A DNA stretch of 64,000 bases from Gammaproteobacteria bacterium (GTDB lineage Bacteria > Pseudomonadota > Gammaproteobacteria > Granulosicoccales > Granulosicoccaceae), in the NCBI GenBank assembly GCA_002746645.1, contig PDPU01000027.1, positions 1 through 64,000 on the forward strand, written 5' to 3'. Shown here piece by piece: positions 55,013-64,000 of this stretch. The position numbers and the translations under genes were made by a program. Position 1 is the first letter of the stretch; every line of letters begins with the position of its first letter. The notes beneath the pieces were generated by a model. That model did not search any database. It was not told the DNA's origin and saw nothing but the letters and a program-made list of their open reading frames with translations.

Positions 55013-57943
55013 ATGAACAAGATGGCCCACCACGACGCGTTCGAGCACCTGCACAGCGCCCACATCGACTCGCTCGACATCGACCTGCATGAATTCCGTC
55101 ACAAGGGCACGGGGGCCAGGCACATCCACCTCGCCGCCGACCACCCCGAAAGCGTCTTCATGGTGGGGCTGCGCACGGTGCCGAAGGACTCCACCGGCGT
55201 CGCGCACATCCTCGAGCACACCGTGCTCTGCGGCAGCGAGCGCTATCCGGTGCGCGACCCCTTCTTCATGATGATCCGTCGCTCACTCAACACCTTCATG
55301 AACGCCTTCACGTCGAGTGACTGGACGGCCTACCCCTTCGCCACGCAGAACGAGAAGGACTTCCACAACCTCCTCGATGTCTATCTCGATGCGGTTTTCT
55401 TCCCCAACCTCAACGAACTCGACTTCGCGCAGGAAGGTCACCGCGTGGAGTTTGCCGAACCCGAGAACCCCGACTCCCCGCTGGTCTTCAAGGGCGTCGT
55501 GTTCAACGAGATGAAGGGCGCCATGAGTTCCCCGCTCAGCATGCTGTGGCAATCACTCGGAAAGCATCTCTTCATCAACAACACCTACCACTTCAACAGC
55601 GGCGGCGATCCGGACGTCATCCCCGATCTCACCTACGATGAACTGAAGGCCTTCCACGACACCCACTACCATCCCTCCAACGCCGTCTTCATGACCTTCG
55701 GCAAGCTGCTGCCAGCCGATCTGCAGGCGCGCTTCGACGAGCGGGTGCTGACGCGTTTCGGGCACCTCGGCCATGACGTCCGGGTCGAACCCGCACAGCG
55801 CTACTACGCGCCGCTGCGCGTCGAGGAAGCCTACGCCCACCAGGAGAAGGACCTCTCCGGCAAGACACACATCGTGCTCGCCTGGCTGCTCGGTGAAAGC
55901 ATCGATATCGACGCGCGTCTCGAGGCCTATTTCCTCTCGAGCATCCTTCTCGACAACAGCGCCTCGCCGCTGATGAAGGCGCTCGAACAGAGCGAACTCG
56001 GCGCCTCGCCGTCGATGATCTGCGGGGTGGATGACAACTCCCTGGAAATGCCCTTCATGGCCGGGCTCGACGGCTCCGACCCCGAGCACACCGCTGCAGT
56101 CGAGACACTCATCCTCGATGTGCTCGAGGACGTCGCCCGGAACGGCGTACCGCGCGAGCAGATCGATGCAGTGCTGCACCAGCTCGAACTGAGTCAGCGG
56201 GAGATTCGTGGCGATGGCATGCCCTTCGGCCTGTCGCTGCTCCTCGGTGGCCTGTCCACGGCCATGCAGGGCGGAGACACCCTCGCCGCCATCGATCTCG
56301 ACCCTGCCCTCGAACGCCTGCGCGAAAAGGTGGCAGCCCCTGACCACGTACAGACGCTCGTGAAGCGTCTGCTGCTCGACAACCCGCATCGCATCACGCT
56401 CACGCTTCATCCCGACGGCCATCTCAGCGAGCGCCGCGTCGAAGCGGAAAAACAGCGCCTCGAGCGCATGAAGGTCGCACTCGAGGACGGCGAAGCACAG
56501 GCAATCATCGAACGCACCAGGGCTCTCATCGAACGTCAGGCACAGGAAGACGATCCCGAAATCCTGCCGAAGGTCACCCGCGTGGACATTCCCGCCACCA
56601 TCGACACGCCGCAACCGACGAACCGTGGCGGCGAAGTCACCACCTATGCCAGTGGCACCAACGGGCTCGTCTACCACCACATTGCGCTGAGCCTGCCCGA
56701 GATGCCCACGGAACTCGCCGAGCTCCTGCCCTTCTACACGAGCTTCCTCACCGATCTCGGCTCGGGTGGACGGAACTACCTTGACACCCAGATGCACGCG
56801 GCACGGACGACCGGTGGCGTGTTCGCCTACGCGCTCACCCGAGGGGCCATCGACGACGTTCAGAACGTGAGTTCACGCATCATTCTCAGAGGCAAGGCGC
56901 TGGCACGCAACGCGGGCAGCCTCGCCGAACTGCTGCGGGATTCGCTGCTCGATGTCCGCTTCGACGAACTCGACCGGCTTCGCGAGCTCGTTGCCCAGAC
57001 GCGCACGGCGCGCGAGCAGCACATCACCGGCAGCGGTCATTCGCTGGCGATGATGGCCGCCGCAAGTGGCATGAATCCGGTGGCCGAAAGCGATCATCGA
57101 CTCGTTGGCCTTGCCAGCATTCCCACGCTGCGCGCGCTGGATCAGTCGCTTGCCGACAAGCACGCATTGCAGCGTTTCGCCGCACGGCTCGAGGAGATTC
57201 ACGCAAGGCTCAAGAGCGCTCCGCGCGAACTCATGGTCGTTGCCGAAGAGGATCAACTCGACGGCAATGCGCAACGGCTCCTTGACGCCGTCGGCGATGC
57301 CCCTGCCTCGACGGACTTCAAGGCTGCGCGCTTCGACCCCGTGCGCGAGCAGCGGCGGCAGCTATGGACCACGTCAACCGAAGTCAACTTCTGCGCCCGC
57401 GCCTATCCGAGCGTGGCACCGGCGCACGAGGATGCGGCCGCCCTCGCCGTGCTCGGCCCGATGCTCAGAAACGGTTATCTGCACCGTGCCATCCGGGAAA
57501 ACGGAGGCGCCTACGGTGGCGGTGCGACGCAGCACAGCGATACCGCGTCCTTCCGCTTCTACAGCTATCGCGACCCACGACTCGGTGAAACCCTGGCCGA
57601 TTTCGACCGTGCCATCGAATGGGTGCAGAGCAGCGAGGCCGACGAGCAACAGCTCGAGGAGGCGCTTCTCAACGTCATCAGCGGCATCGACAAGCCGGGT
57701 TCGCCGGCCGGTGAGGCACGCCATGCCTGGCAGGCGGAACTCTTCGGTCGCAGCGGTGACTTCAAGCGCGAGCAGCGTCAGCGCATCATCGATGTCACGC
57801 TGGCAGATGTGAAGTCGGTTGCCGATCGCTACTTCGACAGGCATCTGGCCAGTACGGCGGTACTGACCAGTGCCGGCGAGGAGGCTGACGCGCTTGCCGC
57901 GGCAGAGTCGATGGACCGCTTTCAGACCGACCCTGCTGCCTGA
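55013..57943 (+). CDS. M16C presequence-protease-like metallopeptidase
   Basis: The 976-residue peptidase has the inverted zinc motif in VAHILEHTVLCGSERYPVRD (HxxEH) and the distal glutamate in GVVFNEMKGAMSSPLS, and four M16 domains in one chain, as in presequence protease PreP and Cym1. The second half contains the RGAIDDVQN and Arg/Tyr region (NGGAYGGGATQHSDTASFRF) that binds substrate C-termini. PreP-type enzymes degrade short unstructured peptides. No signal peptide is present, so it is cytosolic. It starts with its own upstream region and ends before a strong hairpin. Confidence 0.95.
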   Translation: MNKMAHHDAFEHLHSAHIDSLDIDLHEFRHKGTGARHIHLAADHPESVFMVGLRTVPKDSTGVAHILEHTVLCGSERYPVRDPFFMMIRRSLNTFMNAFTSSDWTAYPFATQNEKDFHNLLDVYLDAVFFPNLNELDFAQEGHRVEFAEPENPDSPLVFKGVVFNEMKGAMSSPLSMLWQSLGKHLFINNTYHFNSGGDPDVIPDLTYDELKAFHDTHYHPSNAVFMTFGKLLPADLQARFDERVLTRFGHLGHDVRVEPAQRYYAPLRVEEAYAHQEKDLSGKTHIVLAWLLGESIDIDARLEAYFLSSILLDNSASPLMKALEQSELGASPSMICGVDDNSLEMPFMAGLDGSDPEHTAAVETLILDVLEDVARNGVPREQIDAVLHQLELSQREIRGDGMPFGLSLLLGGLSTAMQGGDTLAAIDLDPALERLREKVAAPDHVQTLVKRLLLDNPHRITLTLHPDGHLSERRVEAEKQRLERMKVALEDGEAQAIIERTRALIERQAQEDDPEILPKVTRVDIPATIDTPQPTNRGGEVTTYASGTNGLVYHHIALSLPEMPTELAELLPFYTSFLTDLGSGGRNYLDTQMHAARTTGGVFAYALTRGAIDDVQNVSSRIILRGKALARNAGSLAELLRDSLLDVRFDELDRLRELVAQTRTAREQHITGSGHSLAMMAAASGMNPVAESDHRLVGLASIPTLRALDQSLADKHALQRFAARLEEIHARLKSAPRELMVVAEEDQLDGNAQRLLDAVGDAPASTDFKAARFDPVREQRRQLWTTSTEVNFCARAYPSVAPAHEDAAALAVLGPMLRNGYLHRAIRENGGAYGGGATQHSDTASFRFYSYRDPRLGETLADFDRAIEWVQSSEADEQQLEEALLNVISGIDKPGSPAGEARHAWQAELFGRSGDFKREQRQRIIDVTLADVKSVADRYFDRHLASTAVLTSAGEEADALAAAESMDRFQTDPAA

Positions 57944-58010
57944 GTATCAGACTGCTACAGCTACGATTCACGAACCGGTCAAGGAAGGACTTGGATGGCT
58001 CTTCTCAATG

Positions 58011-58038
58011 AAAAAGACCGCTCCTGAGCGGTCTTTTT
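58011..58038. terminator. Bidirectional terminator between M16C peptidase and csrA
   Basis: AAAAAGACCGCTC pairs with GAGCGGTCTTTTT around a two-base spacer. A-run and T-run on opposite sides allow it to end transcripts from both strands: the peptidase gene (ends 57943) and csrA (ends 58090). Confidence 0.95.
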
Positions 58039-58089
58039 CTCTCATGTATCAGGATGGATGCCGCTGTCCCAGCGCCACTTCAACGTGGC

Positions 58090-58284
58090 TCAGTCATCTG
58101 CATGGACTTCTTCGAGTTCCTCGCCATCCTGAATGCGCTGGTAGATCTCTTCCCGATGCACGCTGACATCCGGTGGCGCAGTGATGCCGATGCGTACCTG
58201 CTTGCCCTTCACGCTGAGAATCGTGATGGTTACTTCATCGCCTATGACGATCGACTCGTCTGTCCTTCGACTCAAAATCAACAT
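58090..58284 (-). CDS. csrA: Carbon storage regulator CsrA
   Basis: The 64-residue RNA-binding regulator starts [20 protein letters not shown] and contains [20 protein letters not shown], with the RNA-contacting R44 region; it is full length for CsrA. It binds GGA motifs in mRNA leaders and controls carbon metabolism, biofilm and motility, and c-di-GMP genes. The ribosome-binding AGGGGG lies about ten bases upstream, and the start itself sits in CCAGGATG, an A-x-GGA-like site that would let CsrA bind its own mRNA. The usual upstream neighbour alaS is not here. Confidence 0.97.
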   Translation of the reverse strand: MLILSRRTDESIVIGDEVTITILSVKGKQVRIGITAPPDVSVHREEIYQRIQDGEELEEVHADD

Positions 58285-59220
58285 CCTGGTTTACCCCCTG
58301 TACTTGCAATGATTTCCACAACTTCCGCCAACGCCAACACGCTGTTACGACCGTGCAGAGACGGTCCTGCAACCTGACTCCGTTGTGTCGGCGAAGAACG
58401 CCATCGTTTTCAACGGCAATATGCCAATGGATTCATAGTATGACGCATCGCCTTGCGGGTCGCGTGATCCCTTGCCGAAAATTCGTTCAGGTTTTACCTT
58501 TTTCTTGCACTGCTTGTTTGCAGTACCTGCACAAACCATCTTCGGCACCAAAGGTGTACGACATCCAGCTTCTTCGACCACAATTTCCTGCTCGCGTTCC
58601 CGATGACATCACGGCTTCGGGTACGACTGGCTTGAAAGCCATGATCACCCAGAAACATGACAAGAGAGTTACGGCATTGACGCAGACATCACCTGGAACG
58701 AATAACACAACCCTGGCACTTCATGAGGTGCGGTTTACGCACTGAATGATACTCGCGACCCCTGAAAAATGCCACAAACGGGTGCATTCCCTCGGACAAA
58801 GGCACTCGTCGGCGGGTTGAATTCAAGCACTCAAGTCAAGACAAATGTTTCGTCATCAGTCGGATTCCTGCAATATTCCACCAGAACCACCAGCGCCTGA
58901 TGAGCAAGTTGCAAAGTCTCCTGAGACTCTTGTCGATTCTTTTACCCACAGCAGAAATCATCAGTAACAAACTTCTCGGATTTTTCTGAATTTGCACACT
59001 ATTTGCTAGCCTCTGCCCGCGCCTGCGCGCAAATTCGAGGTACCTGAGTTGAAATCCGGGAATGTTCGCAGGTTCATCGTCCGCAAGACCACCGCCTGCA
59101 AGATTACGGCCTGTAAAACCACGGTGCGTCATCACACCACTCGCAGGCAGACACTGACGAAGTTGCCTTTGGCAACTCGATGGCAGAAAGCCCAGCCAAC
59201 TTTGAAGACGCCTGGCTGCT
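58285..59220. other. 936-base low-coding interval upstream of csrA
   Basis: No gene is supported. The stretch is lower in GC than the rest and holds only short frames without family features on either strand. One minus-strand piece (58345-58581, containing RIFGKGSRDPQGDASYYES) looks slightly coding-like but has no recognisable relatives. The promoter and leader of csrA must lie at the 58285 end. No tRNA or clear GGA-rich hairpin series of a CsrB-type RNA was recognised by eye. Confidence 0.45.
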
Positions 59221-61755
59221 TCAATGCCAGAAGCGGGCTAGTCGTTGTCGAAGTTCCGCGATGTTTCTGACCCCCGCTCCACGCCACTCCACCGGCATGT
59301 GACGGCGGTAGTCAGGTCCGAGATAGCGATCATCGATGAGCACGAGAACACCGCGGTCATGCTCGTTGCGGATCAATCGACCCGTGGTCTGAAGCACACG
59401 CGCCATTCCGGGTAACAGGTAGACAATCTCGTAGGCGGCCTCTCCCGCCGCCTGGAGATGTTCGAAACGCAATCGGTTCTCGAGATCGAAGGCAGGCAAC
59501 CCCGTGCCGACCACGATCACGCCGATGAGAAGATCACCGCTGAAGTCCGTCCCTTCCGCGTAGCCACCGCCGGCAATGGCGAAACCAAGCCGATGACCGA
59601 ATGTTGCCAGATGCTCGAGCCGACTTCGCCTTGTCGATTCGTCCTCTCCGGGTTGCTGTTGCCAGATCTCGATCTCCGGGTAGCGTTCTGCAAACAACTG
59701 CCTGGCTTCTTCGAGGTAACGCCAGGAAGGAAAGAACACCATGTAGTTGCCCGGCTTCGCCGTCAGCACAAGGTGCATGATCTCGACAAGACCCGGCAAC
59801 GACGCACGACGTGCACGGTAGCGTGTGTTGACCCACGGCACCACGAACCTGGCGACATTCTCGGGTGGGAAGATCGAGGGCAGCGACAGTGTCCGGGTGT
59901 CTTCACCGAGACCGATGCGGTCGCGGAAGAAGACAGCTGGACTGAGCGTTGCCGAAAAAACCACGCAGGCACGCAGTCTGTCGAGATGCCTTCGGCACTC
60001 GGGCGCGGCATCGAGACTCCTGAGGGCAAGTTCCACCGCGCGGAAGCGCCGTCGGGTGTCGACGCTGATCAGTGTGCGACGGCTGTCACCGTACAGATCA
60101 CGAATCACGCGATAGCGGGCGAGTTGCAGAAACAACTCGATGGCACTGTCAGGCAGGGGGCGTTCATCAGCCATGGCATCGACCAGCGTTTCCAGAGCAC
60201 GTCCGAGCGGACGATCGATACACTCGGGGGGCGATGTCAGCACGCTGGCCTGCTCGCCCGCGACCGGCCAGCCGGCCCCTCCTCCCTGCGCCGTATCGAT
60301 GACGCCACTGCCACTGCCACTGCCACCGCCATCATTGCCTGCTTCGAGTAGCGAGCGCGACAGCGACGCGAGTCGCCTGGCAAGCAAGGGTCGTTCTGCA
60401 AGCGCGGTGATTTCCGTGCGCACCGACTCGATCAGCGAGCGGGACAGCTTTGCCGAATACATCGATCGAGCGCGCTCGGGAAAATTGTGCGCCTCGTCGA
60501 TCAGAACCGCGATCGAGCCACTCTTCTCGTCGAAGTGACTGAGCCTGACCAGCGGATCGAACACGTAGTTGTAGTCGCAGACCACGATCTGCATCCACGG
60601 CAACATCTGCAGCGACAACTCGAAGGGGCAGAGTGCGTGCGCTTCGGCAACCCTGTCCACGACGCCGGAGTCGATGATGCCGGCGTCGAGCAGTTCGTCA
60701 CGGGCGGCGGGCAGCCGGTCGAAGAAGCCGAGTGTCATCGGGCAACGTCCATGCTCGTCTCGCTCGCAACGACCGTTTCGGCAGAAGCAGCTGTCTCGCT
60801 TGGCGCGAACCACCGCGACATTGGCAGCGAGGCCCTTGTCATGCATCAATGTCAGTGCATCGATGGCACTCTGACGCCCGGCCACCTTTGCCGTCAGCCA
60901 GGCAACCTGTTTCACCTGCCCCTCGGCAAGAATCCTGACGGCCGGAAACAGGGTGCTGATGCTCTTGCCGATGCCGGTGGGCGCTTCGACCAGCAGTTGT
61001 CCGCCATCGCGAAGCGTGCGGTAGACCGCGGCGGCGAGATCGCGCTGCCCCTGACGAAATGTCCTGTGCGGGAAGCCCAGACTGGCCGCCGAGTTGCGGA
61101 AAGCGTCACGATGACGCAGCACACGGCGCATCCAGGCAACGTAACGCGCCAGAGTCTCTTTCGCAAAGGCGTGCAACTCGGCACTGCTGACCGGAATGTC
61201 TCGTGAATCGATGTGTCCATCAAGCAGATTGCAGTAGTGAAGTCGCAGGCGTGGTGGCTCACGCTTCACGAGTAGCTGCTGCCAGATCGGATCGCTCCAG
61301 GCAACGGGTGCCGGCGATTCCGTGTCCATCAGGAACAACCAGCCATAGACCTTCAGTTGCGCCTCATGCAGCGCGATCGTTGCAGAGTCCAGTTCGTCGG
61401 CAGGTGCCAGGCTTGTCTTGATCTCACCGAGTTCGTTGGCTGCCACGTCATGCAGATCGACACGCCCGCCGATCTGCAGCAGCAGTCCTTCGACGTCGAT
61501 GGTGGTCGAGAACGCGACTTCGGTCTGCAACGAGTCATTCTCGGCCTGCAACCGAGCTTGCAGCCTGACGTGAGCGCGTTGACCTTCACGCGCCGTGGGC
61601 CCGGCAAGCTGGCCGGCCGGATGCAGATCGCCCTGACGGCAACAGAACGCAACCAGTTCGGTCACCGACACGCGGATGAGCGCTGTTTCGCTCCCGCTGC
61701 TCGACCGTGTCGCTGATGCAGTCACGTTGGTTGTCCGTGTCGCTGATTCAGCCAC
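59221..61755 (-). CDS. DinG/XPD-type Fe-S helicase with N-terminal nuclease-like domain
   Basis: The 844-residue protein has an N-terminal PD-(D/E)XK-like region (residues about 60-150; GRVDLHDVAANELGEIKTS, then AQLKVYGWLF, supplying D, ExK and Q). The XPD-type helicase follows: Walker A LLVEAPTGIGKSISTLFPAV, a cysteine set for a 4Fe-4S cluster (RDSCFCRNGRCERDEHGRCP), DEAH box VLIDEAHNFPERARSMY, and motif VI QTTGRLIRNEHDRGVLVLID. It unwinds DNA 5'-3' by analogy with DinG/XPD. The GTG start at 61755 lies inside a repeat; GTG at 61671 is an alternative. It overlaps the end region of the FAN1-like gene by repeats and is probably cotranscribed with it. Confidence 0.92.
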   Translation of the reverse strand: MAESATRTTNVTASATRSSSGSETALIRVSVTELVAFCCRQGDLHPAGQLAGPTAREGQRAHVRLQARLQAENDSLQTEVAFSTTIDVEGLLLQIGGRVDLHDVAANELGEIKTSLAPADELDSATIALHEAQLKVYGWLFLMDTESPAPVAWSDPIWQQLLVKREPPRLRLHYCNLLDGHIDSRDIPVSSAELHAFAKETLARYVAWMRRVLRHRDAFRNSAASLGFPHRTFRQGQRDLAAAVYRTLRDGGQLLVEAPTGIGKSISTLFPAVRILAEGQVKQVAWLTAKVAGRQSAIDALTLMHDKGLAANVAVVRAKRDSCFCRNGRCERDEHGRCPMTLGFFDRLPAARDELLDAGIIDSGVVDRVAEAHALCPFELSLQMLPWMQIVVCDYNYVFDPLVRLSHFDEKSGSIAVLIDEAHNFPERARSMYSAKLSRSLIESVRTEITALAERPLLARRLASLSRSLLEAGNDGGGSGSGSGVIDTAQGGGAGWPVAGEQASVLTSPPECIDRPLGRALETLVDAMADERPLPDSAIELFLQLARYRVIRDLYGDSRRTLISVDTRRRFRAVELALRSLDAAPECRRHLDRLRACVVFSATLSPAVFFRDRIGLGEDTRTLSLPSIFPPENVARFVVPWVNTRYRARRASLPGLVEIMHLVLTAKPGNYMVFFPSWRYLEEARQLFAERYPEIEIWQQQPGEDESTRRSRLEHLATFGHRLGFAIAGGGYAEGTDFSGDLLIGVIVVGTGLPAFDLENRLRFEHLQAAGEAAYEIVYLLPGMARVLQTTGRLIRNEHDRGVLVLIDDRYLGPDYRRHMPVEWRGAGVRNIAELRQRLARFWH

Positions 61756-61798
61756 GCCGGCCGGACCGTGTTGCTGATGCAGTCACGCTGGCCGGACC
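61707..61798. repeat. About 31-bp tandem repeat at helicase/nuclease junction
   Basis: Three units (61707-61736, 61737-61767, 61768-61798) each begin GTGT-GCTGAT with C or T variants and end with GTCC or GGACC. The stop of the FAN1-like gene is in the third unit and the start of the helicase gene in the second. Confidence 0.85.
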
Positions 61799-63420
61799 GT
61801 GTTGCTCGAGCGCCAGCGAACCTTGATGACGCGACAGGGAATGCCTGCGTCGCGCATCCACGCCAGCCATTGTCGTTGATGCGTCTGCAGAGCATCTCCC
61901 GGACCCTTGATCTCGAGCAGTTCGTAGCCGCCCCTGTCGGGAAAGTGAACGAGATCGGGCAGACCGCGCCGGTACTGCCGCAGGTCTTCGAGCATGTGCT
62001 CGAACAATGCCTTCCAGTGCCTTGTCGGAATGCGCTCGAGTGCGAGTTCGATGAGATCCCGGTCGATGCGCTGCCAGCGCACGAGCGGGTTCCGGATGCC
62101 CTGCTTTTCCTCATGGGTCGCTCGCACGCGAGCCGCGAAACCTTCGGGATTGTCGCATTCGGTCAGGCGTGCGGCGAGAAGCTCGCGGCGGCGTTCGGTG
62201 AACTCGTCATCGTGGAAGTCCGACGGAGCGCTCTGGAACGGGTTGTGGAAGGCACCGGGCAGCGGTGCAAACACGATGTCCCAGATGAACAGCCCCAGCA
62301 TGCTCGAAAACAGCGCATTCTCCACGTGCAGCGCGGTGCCGCTGCGGGCGAAGAAATCGGCTGCCGACTCCTCGACACGGCGTCCGTCCTGCGTCAGTAC
62401 CAGAGTGGCGGTTTCTGGCTTGTACGGCCTGACGGGTGGCAACTGACGACCGGATTGTCGGGCAAGGCGCGTGAATTGCGTCTGGGCCAGCCGCTGCTCC
62501 CGTGGCCGCAGGGTCGCCAGGGCGAGTGATTCGGCCAGCAGCATCGCGGCACGCGGACGTCCGCAGCGTGCAAGCAGCCGGATTTCCTGCTCGCGAGCCG
62601 CGAAGGAGCTGCAGGCGCGACAGAGCCTGAAGGCCTTGTCGGTTTCACCGAGCTGTGCCAGGCGACGCGCCAGTGCCAGCCGCGTGCGATCGGTACGGCG
62701 TTGCAGGCTGGCATCGAGTGGCAACGGCAGACTGTCGGCAAAGGCCATCATGGCGCCGACGTCGTTCACCGACAGGTTCCCTCGACACAGCTCGCATTCA
62801 TACCAGCGCAGATGCGCCTCGATCGCCTCGCGTGAAGCAAAGGCGCGATTGCCGTCGTCAAGTGGCACCACCTCGTGGCGAAACTGACCGATCGCCTGAC
62901 GCGCGAACTCACTGATGTCCTGATGAAGGTTGCCGAAGAAGCAGAGTCGGAAGACGGCGAAGGCGCCATGACCCTGCACAGTCACCCAGTCATCGGCAGC
63001 CACGAGCCGACGACGATACGCCTGCACCCGCGCGACGCCCTCACCGGCCAGCGCATCGAGCAGCTCGGCACGGTTGAGCCGGCGAGGATGCTCGTGTTCG
63101 AGCAAGGCATCGATCTCGGCGCGCATGAAGCAACTGAAGAGCAGACGGATATCGGCCGGTGGTTCAGTGGAGACCAGCGACAGCTTCGCCAGCACCTGCA
63201 ACGCATCCCTGATGTCGGGAATCTCCGCATAGGTGAGTCGCGATACCCGAAACAGGACGGGACGTCTGAGCAGCAGCCGTGCATACAGGAGGCGCGCGGG
63301 CGGCGGCGCTTCGCGAAAACGCCTCAGCCAGTCATGTTCCTCGTTCGACAGCAGATCCGCATAACGCTTGTCGACGAAACCGGTCAACTCGTCGAGATTG
63401 GCAAGGATCGGACTCTGCAC
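61783..63420 (-). CDS. FAN1-like VRR-NUC nuclease
   Basis: From GTG at 63420 the protein has 545 residues, the size of bacterial FAN1 (about 560 in Pseudomonas). The C-terminal VRR-NUC nuclease has RGLPDLVHFPDRGGYELLEI followed by KGPGDALQTHQRQWLAWM: D, ExK and the Q of a PD-(D/E)XK site. The helical N-terminal two-thirds has RLTYAEIPDIRDALQVLAKL and TPR-like ALARRLAQLGETDKAFRLCR, matching the FAN1 architecture. FAN1 cuts 5' flaps and helps unhook interstrand crosslinks. The start codon was chosen because upstream residues are antisense-like and overlap the next gene. Confidence 0.92.
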   Translation of the reverse strand: MQSPILANLDELTGFVDKRYADLLSNEEHDWLRRFREAPPPARLLYARLLLRRPVLFRVSRLTYAEIPDIRDALQVLAKLSLVSTEPPADIRLLFSCFMRAEIDALLEHEHPRRLNRAELLDALAGEGVARVQAYRRRLVAADDWVTVQGHGAFAVFRLCFFGNLHQDISEFARQAIGQFRHEVVPLDDGNRAFASREAIEAHLRWYECELCRGNLSVNDVGAMMAFADSLPLPLDASLQRRTDRTRLALARRLAQLGETDKAFRLCRACSSFAAREQEIRLLARCGRPRAAMLLAESLALATLRPREQRLAQTQFTRLARQSGRQLPPVRPYKPETATLVLTQDGRRVEESAADFFARSGTALHVENALFSSMLGLFIWDIVFAPLPGAFHNPFQSAPSDFHDDEFTERRRELLAARLTECDNPEGFAARVRATHEEKQGIRNPLVRWQRIDRDLIELALERIPTRHWKALFEHMLEDLRQYRRGLPDLVHFPDRGGYELLEIKGPGDALQTHQRQWLAWMRDAGIPCRVIKVRWRSSNTVRPA

Positions 63421-63428
63421 CGCTGCCT

Positions 63429-64000
63429 TCAGTCGAGCCTCGCGACATGCCGGTCGAACAGCTCGCGGGCACGGCGCCAGACCGGTGCCTCGGGGTTGCC
63501 GATCTCGAGCAGGGTCGGCAGCAGCTGAGTGGAAAAGTCCTGACTGCTTTCCGCCGGCAACAGGGAGGGCAGATGATCGATGGCGACCAGATCGAGCGGC
63601 GGACTGCCGTTCTGGCCTCCGTCGAGAAGCCGCTGTGTCGGTGCCGTCATGGTGGTGGCTTGCGTGTAGATGGGAAGCGGGTTGTAGTCGCCATCGGGAT
63701 CGCAACTCACGTCGCTGATCACCGCCGTGCGGCGCGTGGCACTGCCGAGGTGTTCCAGTGTGGTGAAGGGTGGCAAGGATGCCGCAACGAACACGCAGTT
63801 GACCACGATGTCGTGCTCGAGCAGCGCGTCGAAAGGGCCACCGGCCTGCGTTTCGGCAATGTCCCATTCGGTCACGGGAATCTCGAGCGCCTCGAACAGA
63901 CTGACGGCCCCGCGCCCCGAGCGCCCGCCGGCGCCGATGACGAGTGCGCGCGGAGAATGAGCACCATCGGCAGCACCGCCGGCAGCAGTGCTCGCCGCGG
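63429..64000 (-). CDS. Saccharopine-dehydrogenase-like protein, 5' end cut by window edge
   Basis: The frame is open to the window edge. The visible part starts in a glycine-rich Rossmann motif (PRALVIGAGGRSGRGAVSLF), then VTEWDIAETQAGG, HDIVVNCVFVAASLPPFTTL and the C-terminal DVSCDPDGDYNPLPIYTQAT, which match the NAD(P)-binding C-terminal half of NAD-dependent saccharopine dehydrogenase (lysine-forming). Bacterial homologues may act in lysine breakdown or polyamine synthesis; the substrate is not clear. It ends nine bases before the start of the FAN1-like gene. Confidence 0.8.
   Translation of the reverse strand, partial: AASTAAGGAADGAHSPRALVIGAGGRSGRGAVSLFEALEIPVTEWDIAETQAGGPFDALLEHDIVVNCVFVAASLPPFTTLEHLGSATRRTAVISDVSCDPDGDYNPLPIYTQATTMTAPTQRLLDGGQNGSPPLDLVAIDHLPSLLPAESSQDFSTQLLPTLLEIGNPEAPVWRRARELFDRHVARLD

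Noticed and set aside
58353..58745. 130-codon plus frame and 58345-58581 minus frame upstream of csrA
   Set aside because: Neither has a ribosome-binding site or a recognisable motif, and composition is unlike neighbouring genes.

Overview
The window reads as a chromosomal segment from a high-GC gammaproteobacterium. The adjacent set recJ, prfB (with its in-frame UGA recoding site) and lysS, together with ettA, sbmA, csrA, a DusC-type dihydrouridine synthase and a FAN1-like VRR-NUC nuclease, points that way. No rRNA or tRNA gene and no CRISPR array was recognised. Species cannot be named from what is visible.

Layout. 1-7.1 kb is an accessory patch. It holds a twice-frameshifted IS4-type transposase, an AT-richer metallo-beta-lactamase-fold hydrolase, a complete ABC importer (binding protein, permease, ATPase) behind a clear cobalamin riboswitch, a YciI-like protein, and remnants of an IS91-type transposase and a tyrosine recombinase. 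7.1-12.3 kb is housekeeping, all on the minus strand: recJ > prfB > lysS > thioesterase. 12.3-12.9 kb holds an 18-unit, 12-bp tandem repeat. 12.9-19.1 kb carries a TVP38/flavoprotein fusion, a secreted GH16 glycanase and sulfoacetaldehyde acetyltransferase (xsc). 19.3-28.4 kb holds a GGDEF/EAL protein, the fused B12-dependent acyl-CoA mutase icmF, and a divergent MerR-type regulator, thiolase and DsbA-like isomerase. 28.4-38 kb carries a GlyGly-CTERM-like hydrolase, an M48 lipoprotein protease, a DUF6279-type lipoprotein, dihydrouridine synthase, an S1 protein, a YlqF GTPase, an MFS transporter and a secreted FKBP isomerase. 38.3-48.8 kb carries a membrane GGDEF/EAL protein, a GMC oxidoreductase, two MBL-fold proteins, ettA, sbmA, a gamma-carbonic-anhydrase-like protein and a HAMP-like membrane protein. 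48.9-54.9 kb is a group of secreted or envelope proteins of unknown role (Ig-like, CBM9-like, pilin-like plus ankyrin) with alkB inside it. 55.0-58.3 kb holds an M16C peptidase and csrA. 59.2-64.0 kb holds a DinG-type helicase with a nuclease-like N-terminus, a FAN1-like nuclease, and a saccharopine-dehydrogenase-like gene cut by the window edge.

How the genes connect. The riboswitch-controlled importer would supply cobalamin, and icmF in the same window consumes adenosylcobalamin. The MerR-type gene, thiolase and icmF share a divergent promoter carrying a perfect 16-bp palindrome, which suggests an acyl-CoA catabolic regulon. The helicase and FAN1-like nuclease look like a DNA-repair pair. 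A recurring oddity is short tandem repeats at gene ends, in leaders and inside reading frames (6, 8, 12, 15, 27 and about 31 bp units).
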